Assembly: GCA_004151065.3 (NCBI GenBank)
Contig: NWUY0300024195.1
Coordinates: forward strand, 67,860-88,603
Length of the DNA: 20,744 nt
From: Larix sibirica
Taxonomy: Eukaryota > Streptophyta > Pinopsida > Pinales > Pinaceae
Direction: 5' to 3'
The notes under the pieces are model-generated. The model was not told where the DNA came from. It was given only the letters and a program-made list of their open reading frames with translations, and did no database searches. Below are positions 1 to 9,504 of this stretch, one piece after another (positions within the stretch are counted from its first letter, which is position 1; each line of letters starts with the position of its first letter). A program made the position numbers and the translations under genes.

Positions 1-190
1 CCTCTTGGTGCAATTATTAGCATATTAACCAATTATACACTTAAATAAGTGAGGCAAACATTTGTTAGCAAAACCTATCCTATCCCACCCATCTATTGGG
101 TGATTTCTCTTCAAATAAAACTTGGCCAAGGGGGTACTCGCTTGGCCTCTAAAGTAAAGCACCAGACCTCTCGAAGTATGTGAAATTTTT
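1..190. other. No gene seen (left edge)
   Basis: I see no supported exon, RNA gene or repeat here. It borders the SAC3-like fragment, so it could contain intron or upstream sequence of that gene, but nothing in the bases shows this. Confidence 0.3.
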
Positions 191-318
191 GATTACATCG
201 TGATTTTAGTGAAGTCAGATTATGTGGGAGAAGAGCAGCACAACTCATTCAAGTTTTGATTAGACCGTGATTTTAGAAAAGTCAGCTTATGTGGGGGAAG
301 AGCAGCATAGTTCATTCC
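191..318 (+). repeat. 67-bp tandem duplication
   Basis: Two adjacent copies start at 191 and 258. Both contain a GTGATTTTAG core followed by a near-identical stretch around TATGTGGG and AGAGCAGCA, with scattered mismatches. The unit is not a multiple of three (67), so it shifts frame between copies, which adds to the damage in the SAC3-like fragment. Confidence 0.75.
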
Positions 319-758
319 TCACACATGGAGACGACGAATGGGGGAAGGGGAAGATATTATTGACATGAGAGAAATAGAGGATATGGTAGTCATGTCGGAT
401 CAACATCATCCGGATTTAGAGATCCAAATACCCAACAACCTAATTACGGTGAGGATGACATAAATTTAAGGTTTGCAAGAGAGAATAAGGCATCATCATA
501 TTATAGGCCACCTTAGAATTCCGGTTTGATCCTCATCTTACCATAACAATCCTGGTGGATCTCAGAGGACTTTTGCTGCCCAAAACAATGTTATCAAGCA
601 AAATGAACACAGTGCTCAAGGAGATGAAAAACTGAACCATGCATCAAGGGAGAGCAAAATAGAGAGAAACCCAAGTTCTGTATCAATTAGTAATATTGTT
701 GCAGAGGGGGGTGATCTCTTGCTATGCATATCAGGCACTTGTCCTGATATGTGTCCTG
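191..758 (+). pseudogene. SAC3: SAC3/GANP-family gene fragment (decayed 5' exon)
   Basis: SAC3/GANP proteins are scaffolds of the nuclear-pore TREX-2 complex that supports mRNA export. The identifying evidence is the peptide GTCPDMCP at 734-757, the signature that opens the SAC3/GANP domain. It is followed at 759-760 by a GT (context CCTG|GTCAGT) that leaves one G over, so the next codon can be the Glu usual after CP. Upstream lies a low-complexity region rich in Ser, Asn, Gln, Gly and Arg, as in plant SAC3 N-termini: around 376-513 in one frame (RNRGYGSH, then QQPNYGEDD) and 530-758 in another (YHNNPGGSQRTF). About 210-350 reads in the third frame, where YVGEEQH occurs twice. Lesions are a TGA at 361, a TAG at 514, a TGA at 527 and at least two frame changes. 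No following SAC3 exon was found. I infer a pseudogene or captured fragment; an error-ridden real exon is the alternative. Confidence 0.6.
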
Positions 759-803
759 GTCAGTATAAATATTATCTCTGCAATATTAACAACACAAGTG
801 AAG

Positions 804-1065
804 TTATGATGGAATATCTTTCCCAGTTAATACTCTCCCTTTCACATTTTGCATATACCTTTGTTGGCATTTGTTACACATTGATATTGTTCTCACATTC
901 TTTTTGTTTAGCTTTGTAGTGGCATATCCCTTATGATGGGATGGATATTCTTTCCAGATTAATACTCTCCTCTTCACATTTTTTTGTTTGTTTCTACAGG
1001 GGCATCTCCCTTGTGATGTGATATTCTCTTTACATCAATATTGTCTTCTTCACATTGGTGGTGGT
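804..1065 (+). repeat. Degenerate tandem repeat, about three units
   Basis: Related segments near 811, 943 and 1021 each contain an ATATTCT/ATATCT element, then a TTAATACTCTCC-like element, then TTCACATT. The second and third are also preceded by a shared GGCATATCCCTTATGATG-like stretch, giving a period of roughly 76-80 bp between them; the first lies about 130 bp before the second. The array lies after the SAC3-like splice donor, so it may be old intron. Confidence 0.5.
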
Positions 1066-1189
1066 ATTATGCGCAAGTGTAGATGACGAGGCATTGGGGA
1101 TTCAAATTTCAACTTGGTGGATAAACCACCTCCAACTCACAAAATGTATGTGAATGAAAATACTAAAATAAGAGAAATTTCAGTAATAC

Positions 1190-1391
1190 CTTTCTATGAA
1201 CAATCTTTCATGTTGTTGCTCTGCCCCTGCAAAGAATTCCTCCATTTCATGCGAGGTTGGAGCATTCCTCCTACCTTCGTTTTTCCTTCTTATTCGACCG
1301 GAGCTGCGACAACATGGCCTCGTTTTAGAACCGAGGGCTTCCAAGGCCTCTCCATTACCTATAAGACTAGAAGGTGTACTCTCCAATGCCT
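1190..1391 (-). CDS. KRP: ICK/KRP cyclin-dependent kinase inhibitor, internal exon
   Basis: KRP proteins bind and inhibit cyclin D/CDKA complexes in the nucleus through a conserved C-terminal motif. This 202-bp exon has a good acceptor (CTTTTGCAG just before 1391) and a good donor (GAAAG|GTATTA, GT at 1189-1188). Its frame is open throughout (2 + 66 codons + 2). It encodes ESTPSSLI followed by ALGSKTRP, matching the mid-protein KRP motif (typically TTPCSLIR...PGSTTR). It then encodes HEMEEFFAGAEQQHERLFIER, the first half of the CDK-binding region; the donor splits a codon exactly where family members continue with KYNFD. That last exon (PLxGRYEWV type) should lie below 1189 on this strand, but I could not find it before the SAC3-like fragment. 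The exon is intact; the gene probably is not. Confidence 0.65.
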
Positions 1392-1511
1392 CTGCAAAAG
1401 GGGAATACATAAAACTCAAAATGAAGTTGAAAATACGCTAAGCCCAACTTCATAGACAAGATTTGAGACCCAAAAATCTCAAATCATGAAAACTTAAAAT
1501 AAACACACTAC

Positions 1512-1673
1512 CTGTCCCTTCCCTCCTGTTCAATGAAGTTCTCTCTGAATGACCCCTACATAGGAATGGCAGTCTCAGTATCATCCATAGAAAATTTTGG
1601 AGCAAATCCCTGGACTTGAGAGGAAGCACATAAAAACCCCAAATTTCACAACGACATTTCACAACGGCTTCAT
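1512..1673 (-). pseudogene. KRP: Probable upstream KRP exon, damaged
   Basis: Acceptor-like TTTTTTCTGCAG precedes 1673, and a donor (GGGACAG|GTAGTG) follows 1512. One frame is open across the segment and splices in phase into the 1391-1190 exon. It contains FYVLPLKSRDLL, resembling the YLQLRSRRL motif of KRPs. The rest of that frame does not look like the family. A neighbouring frame instead reads GSFRENFIEQEGRD, much closer to the expected sequence just before STPxSLI, but carries a TAG and meets the next exon out of phase. I infer indels that shift the frame. No KRP N-terminus was recognised upstream. Confidence 0.4.
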
Positions 1674-1693
1674 CTGCAGAAAAAACTCACCTC

Positions 1694-2722
1694 AACTAGA
1701 CAGCTCGCGGGATTCAATTGAAGACAAATCCGTGCAAAATGAGATCAAAATTAAAGCTTGTAGTGTTGACGAATGAGGGTTTCAAGTGATGGTGAATCAA
1801 AACTCTGTCTGCAGGCAGTGAGGACCAAGTCGTCACATCTATGTGTAAAGGGAATCAACAAAAGAATGCCGAAAGGGGAAAAAACTACAAGTAAAGTAGG
1901 AGAGGACATTTTGGACCTAACAAAATGTTATGCATTGAAGGGAAAGAGAAACAAAGAAAAAATAGTTTTTTCTTCACAAGTAAGTAGCTCTTAAGTTGGT
2001 TCTCCCTTATACAGAATATGTTGTCTTGGGAAGTAGCAATAAGTGGTCAAGTGTTTGTTTTTCTTTGTTCAAGAATCCATATATTCTATGAAATGCCATC
2101 CTTCAATAAGGCATTGCATGTGCACCTACAACTTAGCCCACATGGGTTCAAACAAAGCGAGCACTGCTAAGACCAAATGACAATCCAAGCATTAGTAGGG
2201 CATAAAGCATCATTGAATATCCGAATGGCTCACCATAACATATTTACAAGACTTTGGTGTCTATTTGATCTGATAAAGCATATTATGAGACATTCATCAT
2301 ATGCATACCAAAAATACAGCAAAAATGATCAAAATGACTACGCTAAATACAAGATACATGTGAACATAAAGATATAAAAGAAAACATTTTATGTACAATT
2401 ACCTGATCCATGTTTTTAAAAACATTAATAACATGATCATAGTATTAAATAACATGTTCATATAACTACATATATATTCATTAAAAACATACACTTCCAA
2501 TGATTGAATCTCCTTATGCTATGCCCCCTACAAAGAAGGTAGGATATAAAAAATCATCTATCAATAACCATTTAGTCAAGTTATAAAGTATTCCAACTTT
2601 AATTCCAACACTGATACAAGGGCATCTTAAGAGAGGCCAATGAGATATTTACTCTTGATCATCATCCATCATTCCTACATCAATAAGGTGTTTTTGATGA
2701 TACATAGCGGGAAATGTCTCTA
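1694..2722. other. No gene seen
   Basis: This stretch is AT-rich. A 73-codon open frame on the plus strand at 1773-1994 has no recognisable motif, domain or splice context, and I do not call it. The KRP N-terminal exon would be expected here on the minus strand, but no motif for it is visible. Confidence 0.4.
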
Positions 2723-2786
2723 CCCCTATCGATGCTTCCATTCCTAATTGGATTGGAATGCCTCGTCACATATATCATGATAGGGG
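2723..2786. repeat. Nested inverted repeat (potential stem-loop)
   Basis: CCCCTATC at 2723-2730 pairs with GATAGGGG at 2779-2786. Inside, CATTCC at 2739-2744 pairs with GGAATG at 2755-2760. The arms are perfect but short, and I cannot say whether the structure has a function. The surrounding 2640-3460 region shows no gene. Confidence 0.5.
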
Positions 2787-3460
2787 TTTAGGCCATTATG
2801 TCCACTTGACCCCATGATAGTTAGGTTTAGGGCCACCGTGCTCTTATTATAAGTCCTTACCTATTACCATCCATGCATTCTACCTATTGAGTTACATCCA
2901 CATGAGTAACCACTTGGTTAAGCTTCTTGTATCCTACACAGCACACTTGCTAAGCAAACATCAAAACGTCATCTCACAAAATAAAATTTGACATGATACA
3001 TGCTATTCTAGTTAGTGCTAAATGCCACTCCCACTTGACTACCTCATAGCCCTCAATTCGTAAATTAGTTCGTCAATATCTATATGCATGAATAATATAA
3101 CCTACATCCCCACACATGATCATATACATAACAATACATAAAATTATTGGAACTAGTTAAATAATCATAAACATTATATGTGTTAGCTTTTGGGGTTACT
3201 CTAAAAGTGTTTACATTATTCTTCGGGTGTGCTTCATGCAATGTTGAGTGCATGGTGTGATGCCTACCCTTGGTTGTATTATAGTAGACATACACATTGG
3301 ATATCTATATATTACTCATGGATTGCTATATCAATGTAATGCATATGTGGTGCACTTCCTTAGGACTTCAGAGACTTGTGTGTCATGGTAGCATTCTTCA
3401 TGAGGCGCACATGGACGGCTTGGTTGATTCCTTAAGATGAGGACCTACTTGGAGGAGGAA
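2787..3460. other. No gene seen; possible retroelement internal remnant
   Basis: No open frame with family motifs is visible on either strand. The last ten bases (GGAGGAGGAA, 3451-3460) are a purine run directly before a TGTTGGGAAT LTR-like start, as expected of a polypurine tract at the 3' end of a retrotransposon's internal region. No gag or pol coding sequence was recognised, so the internal-region reading is weak. Confidence 0.3.
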
Positions 3461-4705
3461 TGTTGGGAATTTAGTAGGACGATCTTGTAGCTTAGATCAA
3501 ATGGGGACACTTGGTTACTTACATGGAGGCTTGTGTTTGACTTGATGATGCTTAGTTTGAGGAGTGTTTATGGAGGTGTGGTGGACTCAAAAGAGCATGC
3601 AACTTAGGAGGTAGTGTCAAAGCATTCGATACCTCTGGAGAGGAGCATTGGACCCTTCTTATGGAGAACTAACCTTAGGACCCTTGCTTGATGAATGTGT
3701 GGAGCTTGACATGTGTTAATTAGAGTTGGAGTGATTCACATGAAAACCTATCTAGTGATTAGGTATGTTGCATGTTTGTGGAACTTGTCCACTTTGTCAC
3801 TGTTGGCCTCCCTTACCTATCATATAAACAACGAGAAAATATTTTCATTAATAACAATCGTTCACATACTTGCATTGGAGAAGTGACAGTTAGAGAAAAC
3901 TTATATCTTTCACTTGTACTTCTTCTTCATTTTACTTTGCAACCTTGTCTAATTCATTAGGGTTCTTGTATTGATGCAAGTAAGACTTTAGAGTTAGAGT
4001 TACCCTAAAGAAGAGTTAGGGTTTGGCAGAAACCCTAGAGGAGCAAAGGGAGCACTTGTTCTTGTGGAAAAAAGATTAGGGTTTTGTAGCATTGTAAACA
4101 TTAGTACTACTTGAAGTGTTTGATGTAGAGAAGATAGTGGAATACTATCTTGTTTTCTCGTGTACACTTGTGTGATGCAACTCAGGTGCCAAATATATAT
4201 GACTTGTTGGTGTGTATGCTTTCTAGTTGTGGATCTTTGGTGGAGTGACCAACTTTAGCTGGGAGTGATTCCTAGCTAGGAGGAGTTGATGGCTAGGGTT
4301 TGAAATTTGGTGCGTTCCTAGCTTTTCGAGGTTACCTTAGCTAGGGTTTGGAGAGCATTGGAGAGTCATAGCTTTTGTTGGGCTTGAATTACTATCTTGT
4401 ACCAACTTTGTATAGATTATTGGTATGTACTTGTAACTTCATCTTATGTGTATATGCAAAAATATTTGTTGTTCAAATGTTGTGTACTTGTATATTTGAT
4501 TTTAACATCTTGATCATTTACCTCAAACCTAGACTTGCTTAACTCTTCAATTATATCACCTGTAGTGTTGGTATACAACCAAAAAATGAATGTGTATACA
4601 CTATAAGGATTAAATGACAACATTTGAATTGAGATTGGAGCAAAAGATTGAAGACTATGTCTGTTTGTTTTGTTAAAATGCATTATAAAAACTTAGGAAA
4701 CCACA
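3461..4705 (+). mobile_element. Probable LTR of an LTR retrotransposon (solo or 3' LTR)
   Basis: The segment begins TGTTGGGAATTTAG, typical of many plant LTRs. An internal TATA-like element (CATATAAACA, about 3820) and several TTAGGGTTT/AACCCTA motifs between 3957 and 4095 fit a U3 promoter and leader. If it ends at CCACA (4701-4705), then AGGAA occurs directly outside both ends (3456-3460 and 4706-4710) as a possible 5-bp target-site duplication, which would make it a solo LTR of about 1.25 kb. A purine run before the start would instead suggest a 3' LTR. The two readings conflict, the right end is uncertain, and a 5-mer match can be chance. There is no second LTR copy in the window. Confidence 0.4.
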
Positions 4706-4710
4706 AGGAA

Positions 4711-5171
4711 GACCACATTTCAACCTAAACACAAACACACACGTAGAGGAAGAAGTACCATATCCACTGATATGTAAGTGTGATGAGGTACTTGAGTTTA
4801 CAAGTGTGTATAAGCCAAAGGAATCCAATTGACACATGATGGACTTACATAATACAAAACCACCTCATTCATCAAATGCTAGAGTTTATTTATGTCATGG
4901 TAAAATAACTTAATCAAACCATGTAATTGCTAATTTAAATACACTAGCAATAACATTAGTGACAAATGAGCACTTTACCACAATAATCTCAAGTGTGATG
5001 TCCAATCTTTGTTTTATTCGCATTAGCATTTCAGTCTCCAAGGGATGAACTTAAGTGAGTATATACACAACCCATGGTCAAATAAGAATATGAAAGTAAT
5101 GTTTTATTGAATATTCGTGATAGGATTTTAAGACAAGGCACGTATATCTAGCAAGATGGCTTAATTAGCAT
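4711..5171. other. No gene seen
   Basis: AT-rich sequence without a convincing exon, repeat or RNA gene. It ends where the duplicated segment beginning TCAATCGTCC starts. Confidence 0.4.
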
Positions 5172-5568
5172 TCAATCGTCCTTGGAGATTTGTTTATCGG
5201 GGTCCCTTATTTTTCTATTTCTTGGCTTACATTAGAGAAAGTATTTGACATCACACAACCATCACAAACATAGAAGATCTTGGATTTGCTAGTCATTTAC
5301 TTGCCAAATTGTTTTTTATTAGGGTCCAAGCTCATACATATGCCATTATAGTGGGTAAATCCTAATGTTTCTATTATATGTTATTGTCATTGGATTAAAA
5401 TGTTTGTTAGGAGTTTCTACTGATTGGAAGTGTGGAGTACTACAATATCTTATGGATAAAATCCATTGTAGGATTTCCAACTAAGGAGCCACTGTGTTTC
5501 TATAGACTTTGCTTTGGAGTAGTGGAGACTGTCTGCTGAGGGGATATGAAATGCTTTTGTAACAACTG
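5172..5568 (+). repeat. 397-bp repeat, copy A (ends at scaffold join)
   Basis: This segment is repeated at 5570-5965. The first 87 bases of the two copies are identical, the last ~35 bases (through TTTTGTAACAACTG) nearly so, and the middle carries roughly 35 substitutions plus one gap, about 9% overall by eye. Copy A stops exactly at the 'n' at 5569. No coding content was recognised. Confidence 0.9.
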
Positions 5569-5569
5569 N
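5569..5569. other. Single-n scaffold join
   Basis: One ambiguous base lies exactly between the two copies of the 397-bp repeat. A lone 'n' is what some scaffolding programs write when two contigs are joined with an estimated gap of zero or less. Confidence 0.8.
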
Positions 5570-5965
5570 TCAATCGTCCTTGGAGATTTGTTTATCGGGG
5601 TCCCTTATTTTTCTATTTCTTGGCTTACATTAGAGAAAGTATTTGACATCACACAATCATCACAAACATAGTAGATCTTGGATTTGCTAGTCATTTACAT
5701 GCTAACTGTCTTTTTATTAGGGTCCAAGCTCATACATCTACCATTGCAGTGGGTAACTCCTAATGTTGCTATTATATGATGTTGTCATTGGTTGAAAATA
5801 TTTGTTAGGAGTTTCTACTAATTGGAAGTATGAAGTACTACAATATCTCATGGATAAAATCCGTTGTAGACTTTCCAACTAAGAGCCATCATGTTTCTAT
5901 AGAATTTGCTTTAGAGTAGCAAAGACTGTCTGCTGACGGGATATGAAATGCTTTTGTAACAACTG
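5570..5965 (+). repeat. 397-bp repeat, copy B (starts at scaffold join)
   Basis: This is the diverged partner of 5172-5568 and begins at the base after the 'n'. The right end of the match is AACAACTG at 5958-5965, immediately before the exon-like fragment that follows. Confidence 0.9.
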
Positions 5966-6166
5966 AAGAGGGATTTTTGTCCCATGCGACAAAGGCTTGG
6001 CCCACAAAACCACATCTTGCAACAATTGGTTCTTGCTTATGTTGCCAACTTTGGAGACTCACCTGATATAATGGGAAGACTGATCAAGGCTATTGGAGAA
6101 AAAGGTGTTGTGTCATTGTCAGCAGAACGCAATGCTAGCATGGAGGCCATCAGACAAAAGTTGTAG
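5957..6166 (+). pseudogene. Unidentified exon-like fragment (about 60-68 residues)
   Basis: An open frame runs from a stop at 5957 to a TAG at 6164-6166, with an ATG at 5984. Its composition is protein-like: amphipathic stretches ILQQLVLAYVANFGD, IMGRLIKAIGEKG and SAERNASMEAIRQKL, probably helical. It looks like the final exon or C-terminus of a larger protein and not a free-standing gene. I do not recognise the family. An acceptor could be the AG at 5967-5968 or 5969-5970, but neither is compelling. Confidence 0.35.
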
Positions 6167-7041
6167 TTGTTACATCTAGGTGACTCCTAGATTGTAGTTC
6201 TCATTAGCATAATGTTTGGCGTGTAAAGGGAATACTTTAGGTACACATCTCTATTCCTTTAGTGATTGTTAGTATGAGGTCTTAACTGTCACAAGTTCCC
6301 TTGTTGAGAGTACAAACTGTGTACATCCGACACATATGATTAACAAATTTATTAATTTAAAAAAACATGGGAAGTTCCTTTGTTGTGTCTCGTGGTGGAA
6401 TAACTCCTTGGAATTTGAAATTCTCTTCACTGATAAGCAATTGCCACTCTTACAACTATAATAAATCCATTGTTTTTCTTGTCATGCATAAAGTATTAGT
6501 TTCTATTGTAGGTGTTGGTATTGTCAATCTATCCCCACGGTTATCTTGGATCTACAAGTTTACTCAAATTCAAAAGTGCCTTGCATACTCCATCCTTCCA
6601 TTAACTTGTGGCCAGTTAACATTGATAGGCTACAAGTTAAGTGCCATGAATTGCTCGTTACCCATGCCTCCGCTACTAGTTATCACATGTAAATTGATAA
6701 TATATATATATCATCTTCATGTAATCTAGGAAGATGACCCTTCCTCATCCACCCCAGATTGTAAAATATAAAAACCTATCGATGTAATTATATTTTTTGG
6801 GGGACCTCTACATATTGTATCAGATCCTGACAACCATCCTTGAGGCCTATAAGCCGTCATGCATTCACAAGTGTTGAACATTGTGCATGTGTGCTAATGT
6901 GCGTATGAATGAGTTGATTGGTCCTTTTGGCCTATGGACCCTTCTACAATTATTGAATTCCATACATGTGTGCATAGAATGAGATAAAATATAATGAGGT
7001 TATAATTATGTGTTGAATACCTAAATTGAAATTAAGGAAGA
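6167..7041. other. No gene seen; one small hairpin
   Basis: ATCTAGG at 6174-6180 and CCTAGAT at 6186-6192 form a 7-bp perfect inverted repeat just after the preceding fragment's stop. A 120-codon plus-strand frame at 6367-6729 has no recognisable motif and is not called. Confidence 0.35.
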
Positions 7042-7251
7042 ATTTATTGATTCATCATTGACAATACAATGATTTGTCCCTTTTTCGATCACTCATACTA
7101 TGTATGTATATGTATGTATAATTGCAAACCATTATTAGAAACTTCGTCTTTTGAAGCACATATTTTTGAACAAACAAAAATACACTTGCATCAACAAGCT
7201 GCTTTGTTATCTTGATTGCTTGTATGCATTTCTACATGAGTAACCATAATC

Positions 7252-7409
7252 TATGCACACAAAAAATGGAACATATAGGTATGCTTTATCTTTGAGGATT
7301 TTTTAGGCTAAATTTATTTATGCCATAAAATTATGCACACGAAAATGGAACATGTAGGTGTGCTTTATGTTTGAGGATTTTATAGGCCAAATTTCTTTAT
7401 ACCAATATG
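7252..7409 (+). repeat. 80-bp tandem duplication
   Basis: Units start with TATGCACAC at 7252 and 7332 and share ATGGAACAT, GGTATGCTTTAT/GGTGTGCTTTAT and TTTGAGGATTTT elements with modest divergence. The same array recurs at 11952-12109 because of the block duplication. Confidence 0.8.
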
Positions 7410-8041
7410 CTATGCTAGGTTAGGGTGAATAATCCTTTTATTATGTCAAGGACACAACATTCATGAAAACACGAGAGTCTAGGATTGACACAGTACAAAT
7501 GAAAAAAAAACATCAGATTTACCCAATACAAATGAAAAAAAAAATCAACTCATGGGGTGTCTCAGTGGGGCTAGCACATGCACCATTCAAATTTCTTTCA
7601 TTTGCTTGATGATGTGTAGATCTCATTACTGTTGTTGAGGATATGCAAAGTTATTTAGTTTTAAAGAAATTTAAGAAAATCCATTAAAAGTTGATGGCAT
7701 TGTTGGTGGGTTACCCCTCTCCTAATTGAACCATAAAAAACAAATGTTTGTTTGTGCTTTGTTTTAGGTAGCCATGAAAGGATGTGGGGAATTTTGGTGG
7801 GAAGAACAACTTGATCGTTTCCCAATAGGGAGTTCCAGTGAACCATACGTGTATGCACATGTATACAATGAGGAATGAATGGGATCAAGCAACTATATTG
7901 ATGTAAGATCTAGGTTCTATTACGCCAAAACATATTTGAAGAGTTGGGTTGGATATATTGCTTTCAAAAATATACCACCAATTATGAGGATAACCCTATG
8001 CTTAAAATACATATCAGATATGATGAAATATGTCACCGCCA

Positions 8042-8089
8042 ATCTCTATTTGTAGGTGTTCACTGATCTCTATTTGTAGGTGTTCACCG
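8042..8089 (+). repeat. 24-bp tandem duplication
   Basis: Two adjacent units (8042-8065 and 8066-8089) share CTATTTGTAGGTGTTCAC and differ only near the end. They recur at 12742-12789. Confidence 0.85.
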
Positions 8090-9070
8090 AGGTTTATTAT
8101 GTTAAAACCCTGGTGAATATTTCCTAAGAGGGTCTCAAGGTAGCGAAGAAGAATTTTGTGTTGAAACGACCCCTCAGAGGATTCGAATAGGAGGCGACAA
8201 ATGAAACCATTCCTAGAAACATGGCTTCAAATCCCAAATGGTAGATGATTTAATTGATTGCGTGGCAGGCATTGAGCTAAACAGAAAGCTCTGGAGGTGA
8301 AGAAGACATATATATGTGAACAAAATCAGAATTTGGAACCAAAAACAACACAACTTAAACTTAGGAAAAACATTGAAATACTATACAAATAGTTGAGTTT
8401 GATGCGGACTTCTGAATTTATTCAGGAGTTAGTGATAAATGGAGATCTGGATTGAGAAAGATTGGGCAAAATTTTGGGTGAAATTTGTGTATTTTAATTT
8501 TAATTTTTGCATTTTATCACTCCGTTGTGATGGACTAAATGTTGTCATGGCTAGTTTGCTAAACTTTGGCAAGGCCACCATGGTCTTTGCTAGAATAATT
8601 AGTCTTCCACATACATTCGACAAAAACCCATATGCAAATACTACTATGATACTATCTATATCAATACTGGATCAAATTTTTATCATTGGGCGTGGAAACC
8701 CATAAGAATATTTAACACGGAATCCTTTCACAATTATTTCAATTCCAGTAAAACACACATACAAAAAATGCCGTGAAAGCATTGTACAATTACACAGAAA
8801 ACCCTCCTCATTGTGGTTTGATGGCTCAACCTCACCTCTAGTAATTTAAGAAGTCCGAATTGCCAAAAATATAGACAAAATTCTCAAAATTTAGACATAT
8901 GCAACTAGTTTCACATTGCACAAGTTTCCCTTGACAACCGATGGGAATTAAATGCCTTACCTCTGAAAATATGCAGTGGTCTAGTCTCATGTGCACACAC
9001 TGGAACCCACAACAGGGGATAGTAACATCAAACATGTTTTTTTTTTTTTTCTTTTCTGGAAATTTGTTAG

Positions 9071-9158
9071 GAATAAAAGCTGATAGCCTTGAGCTTGATG
9101 AATGGTTTTTGAAGAACATCAAATTTAACTTTGCAGTCAATCCACACACGATGGAAAG
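9071..9158 (+). other. Exon-like segment, family unknown
   Basis: A long pyrimidine run (poly-T from about 9037, then CTTTTCTGG) leads to an acceptor-like TTGTTAG before 9071. A consensus donor-like AAAG|GTGATC follows 9158. The 88 bp between are open in one frame (2 + 28 codons + 2) and read IKADSLELDEWFL then KNIKFNFAVNPHTMER. The combination of acceptor, donor and charged, protein-like sequence suggests a real or formerly real internal exon. I do not recognise the protein and found no partner exon. An identical copy lies at 13771-13858. Confidence 0.3.
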
Positions 9159-9440
9159 GTGATCAGTGATTCACAACAAACATTTTAAGAAGTCAATACT
9201 TATCGTTTTGTGAAGTAGATGAATGATTTACAATGCACGAATCCTTATCTGAGGAAGCCTGGAAGCATGAGTCCTCATATGCAATTGTACAAGATAAAGA
9301 AGCATTACTAAATGTATCAAGTTCTTGAAAAACCTCATTGCATCGTTGTCTTTATAATATATGATTTGTATCTGTGAACCAAGATGGTGTATTTATAATT
9401 TTTTCTCCTCCAAGTCTTCCTATGTTAAATAACCTTTCTA

Positions 9441-9504
9441 GTGCTATTACTTTTATGAATGGAAATAACTTAGTACTATTACTTTTATGAATGGGAATTT
9501 AAGT
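9441..9504 (+). repeat. 32-bp tandem duplication
   Basis: Units at 9441 and 9473 share CTATTACTTTTATGAATGG. They recur at 14141-14204. Confidence 0.75.

Noticed and set aside
1114-1455. Plus-strand frames of 113 and 81 codons
   Set aside because: They are antisense to the KRP exon; the minus strand has the splice sites and motifs.
6367-6729. 120-codon plus-strand frame
   Set aside because: No recognisable motif, composition of AT-rich non-coding DNA, and no splice or start context.
8439-8705. 88-codon plus-strand frame (and its copy at 13139-13405)
   Set aside because: No motif and overlapping antisense frames of similar length; duplication of the frame only reflects the block duplication.
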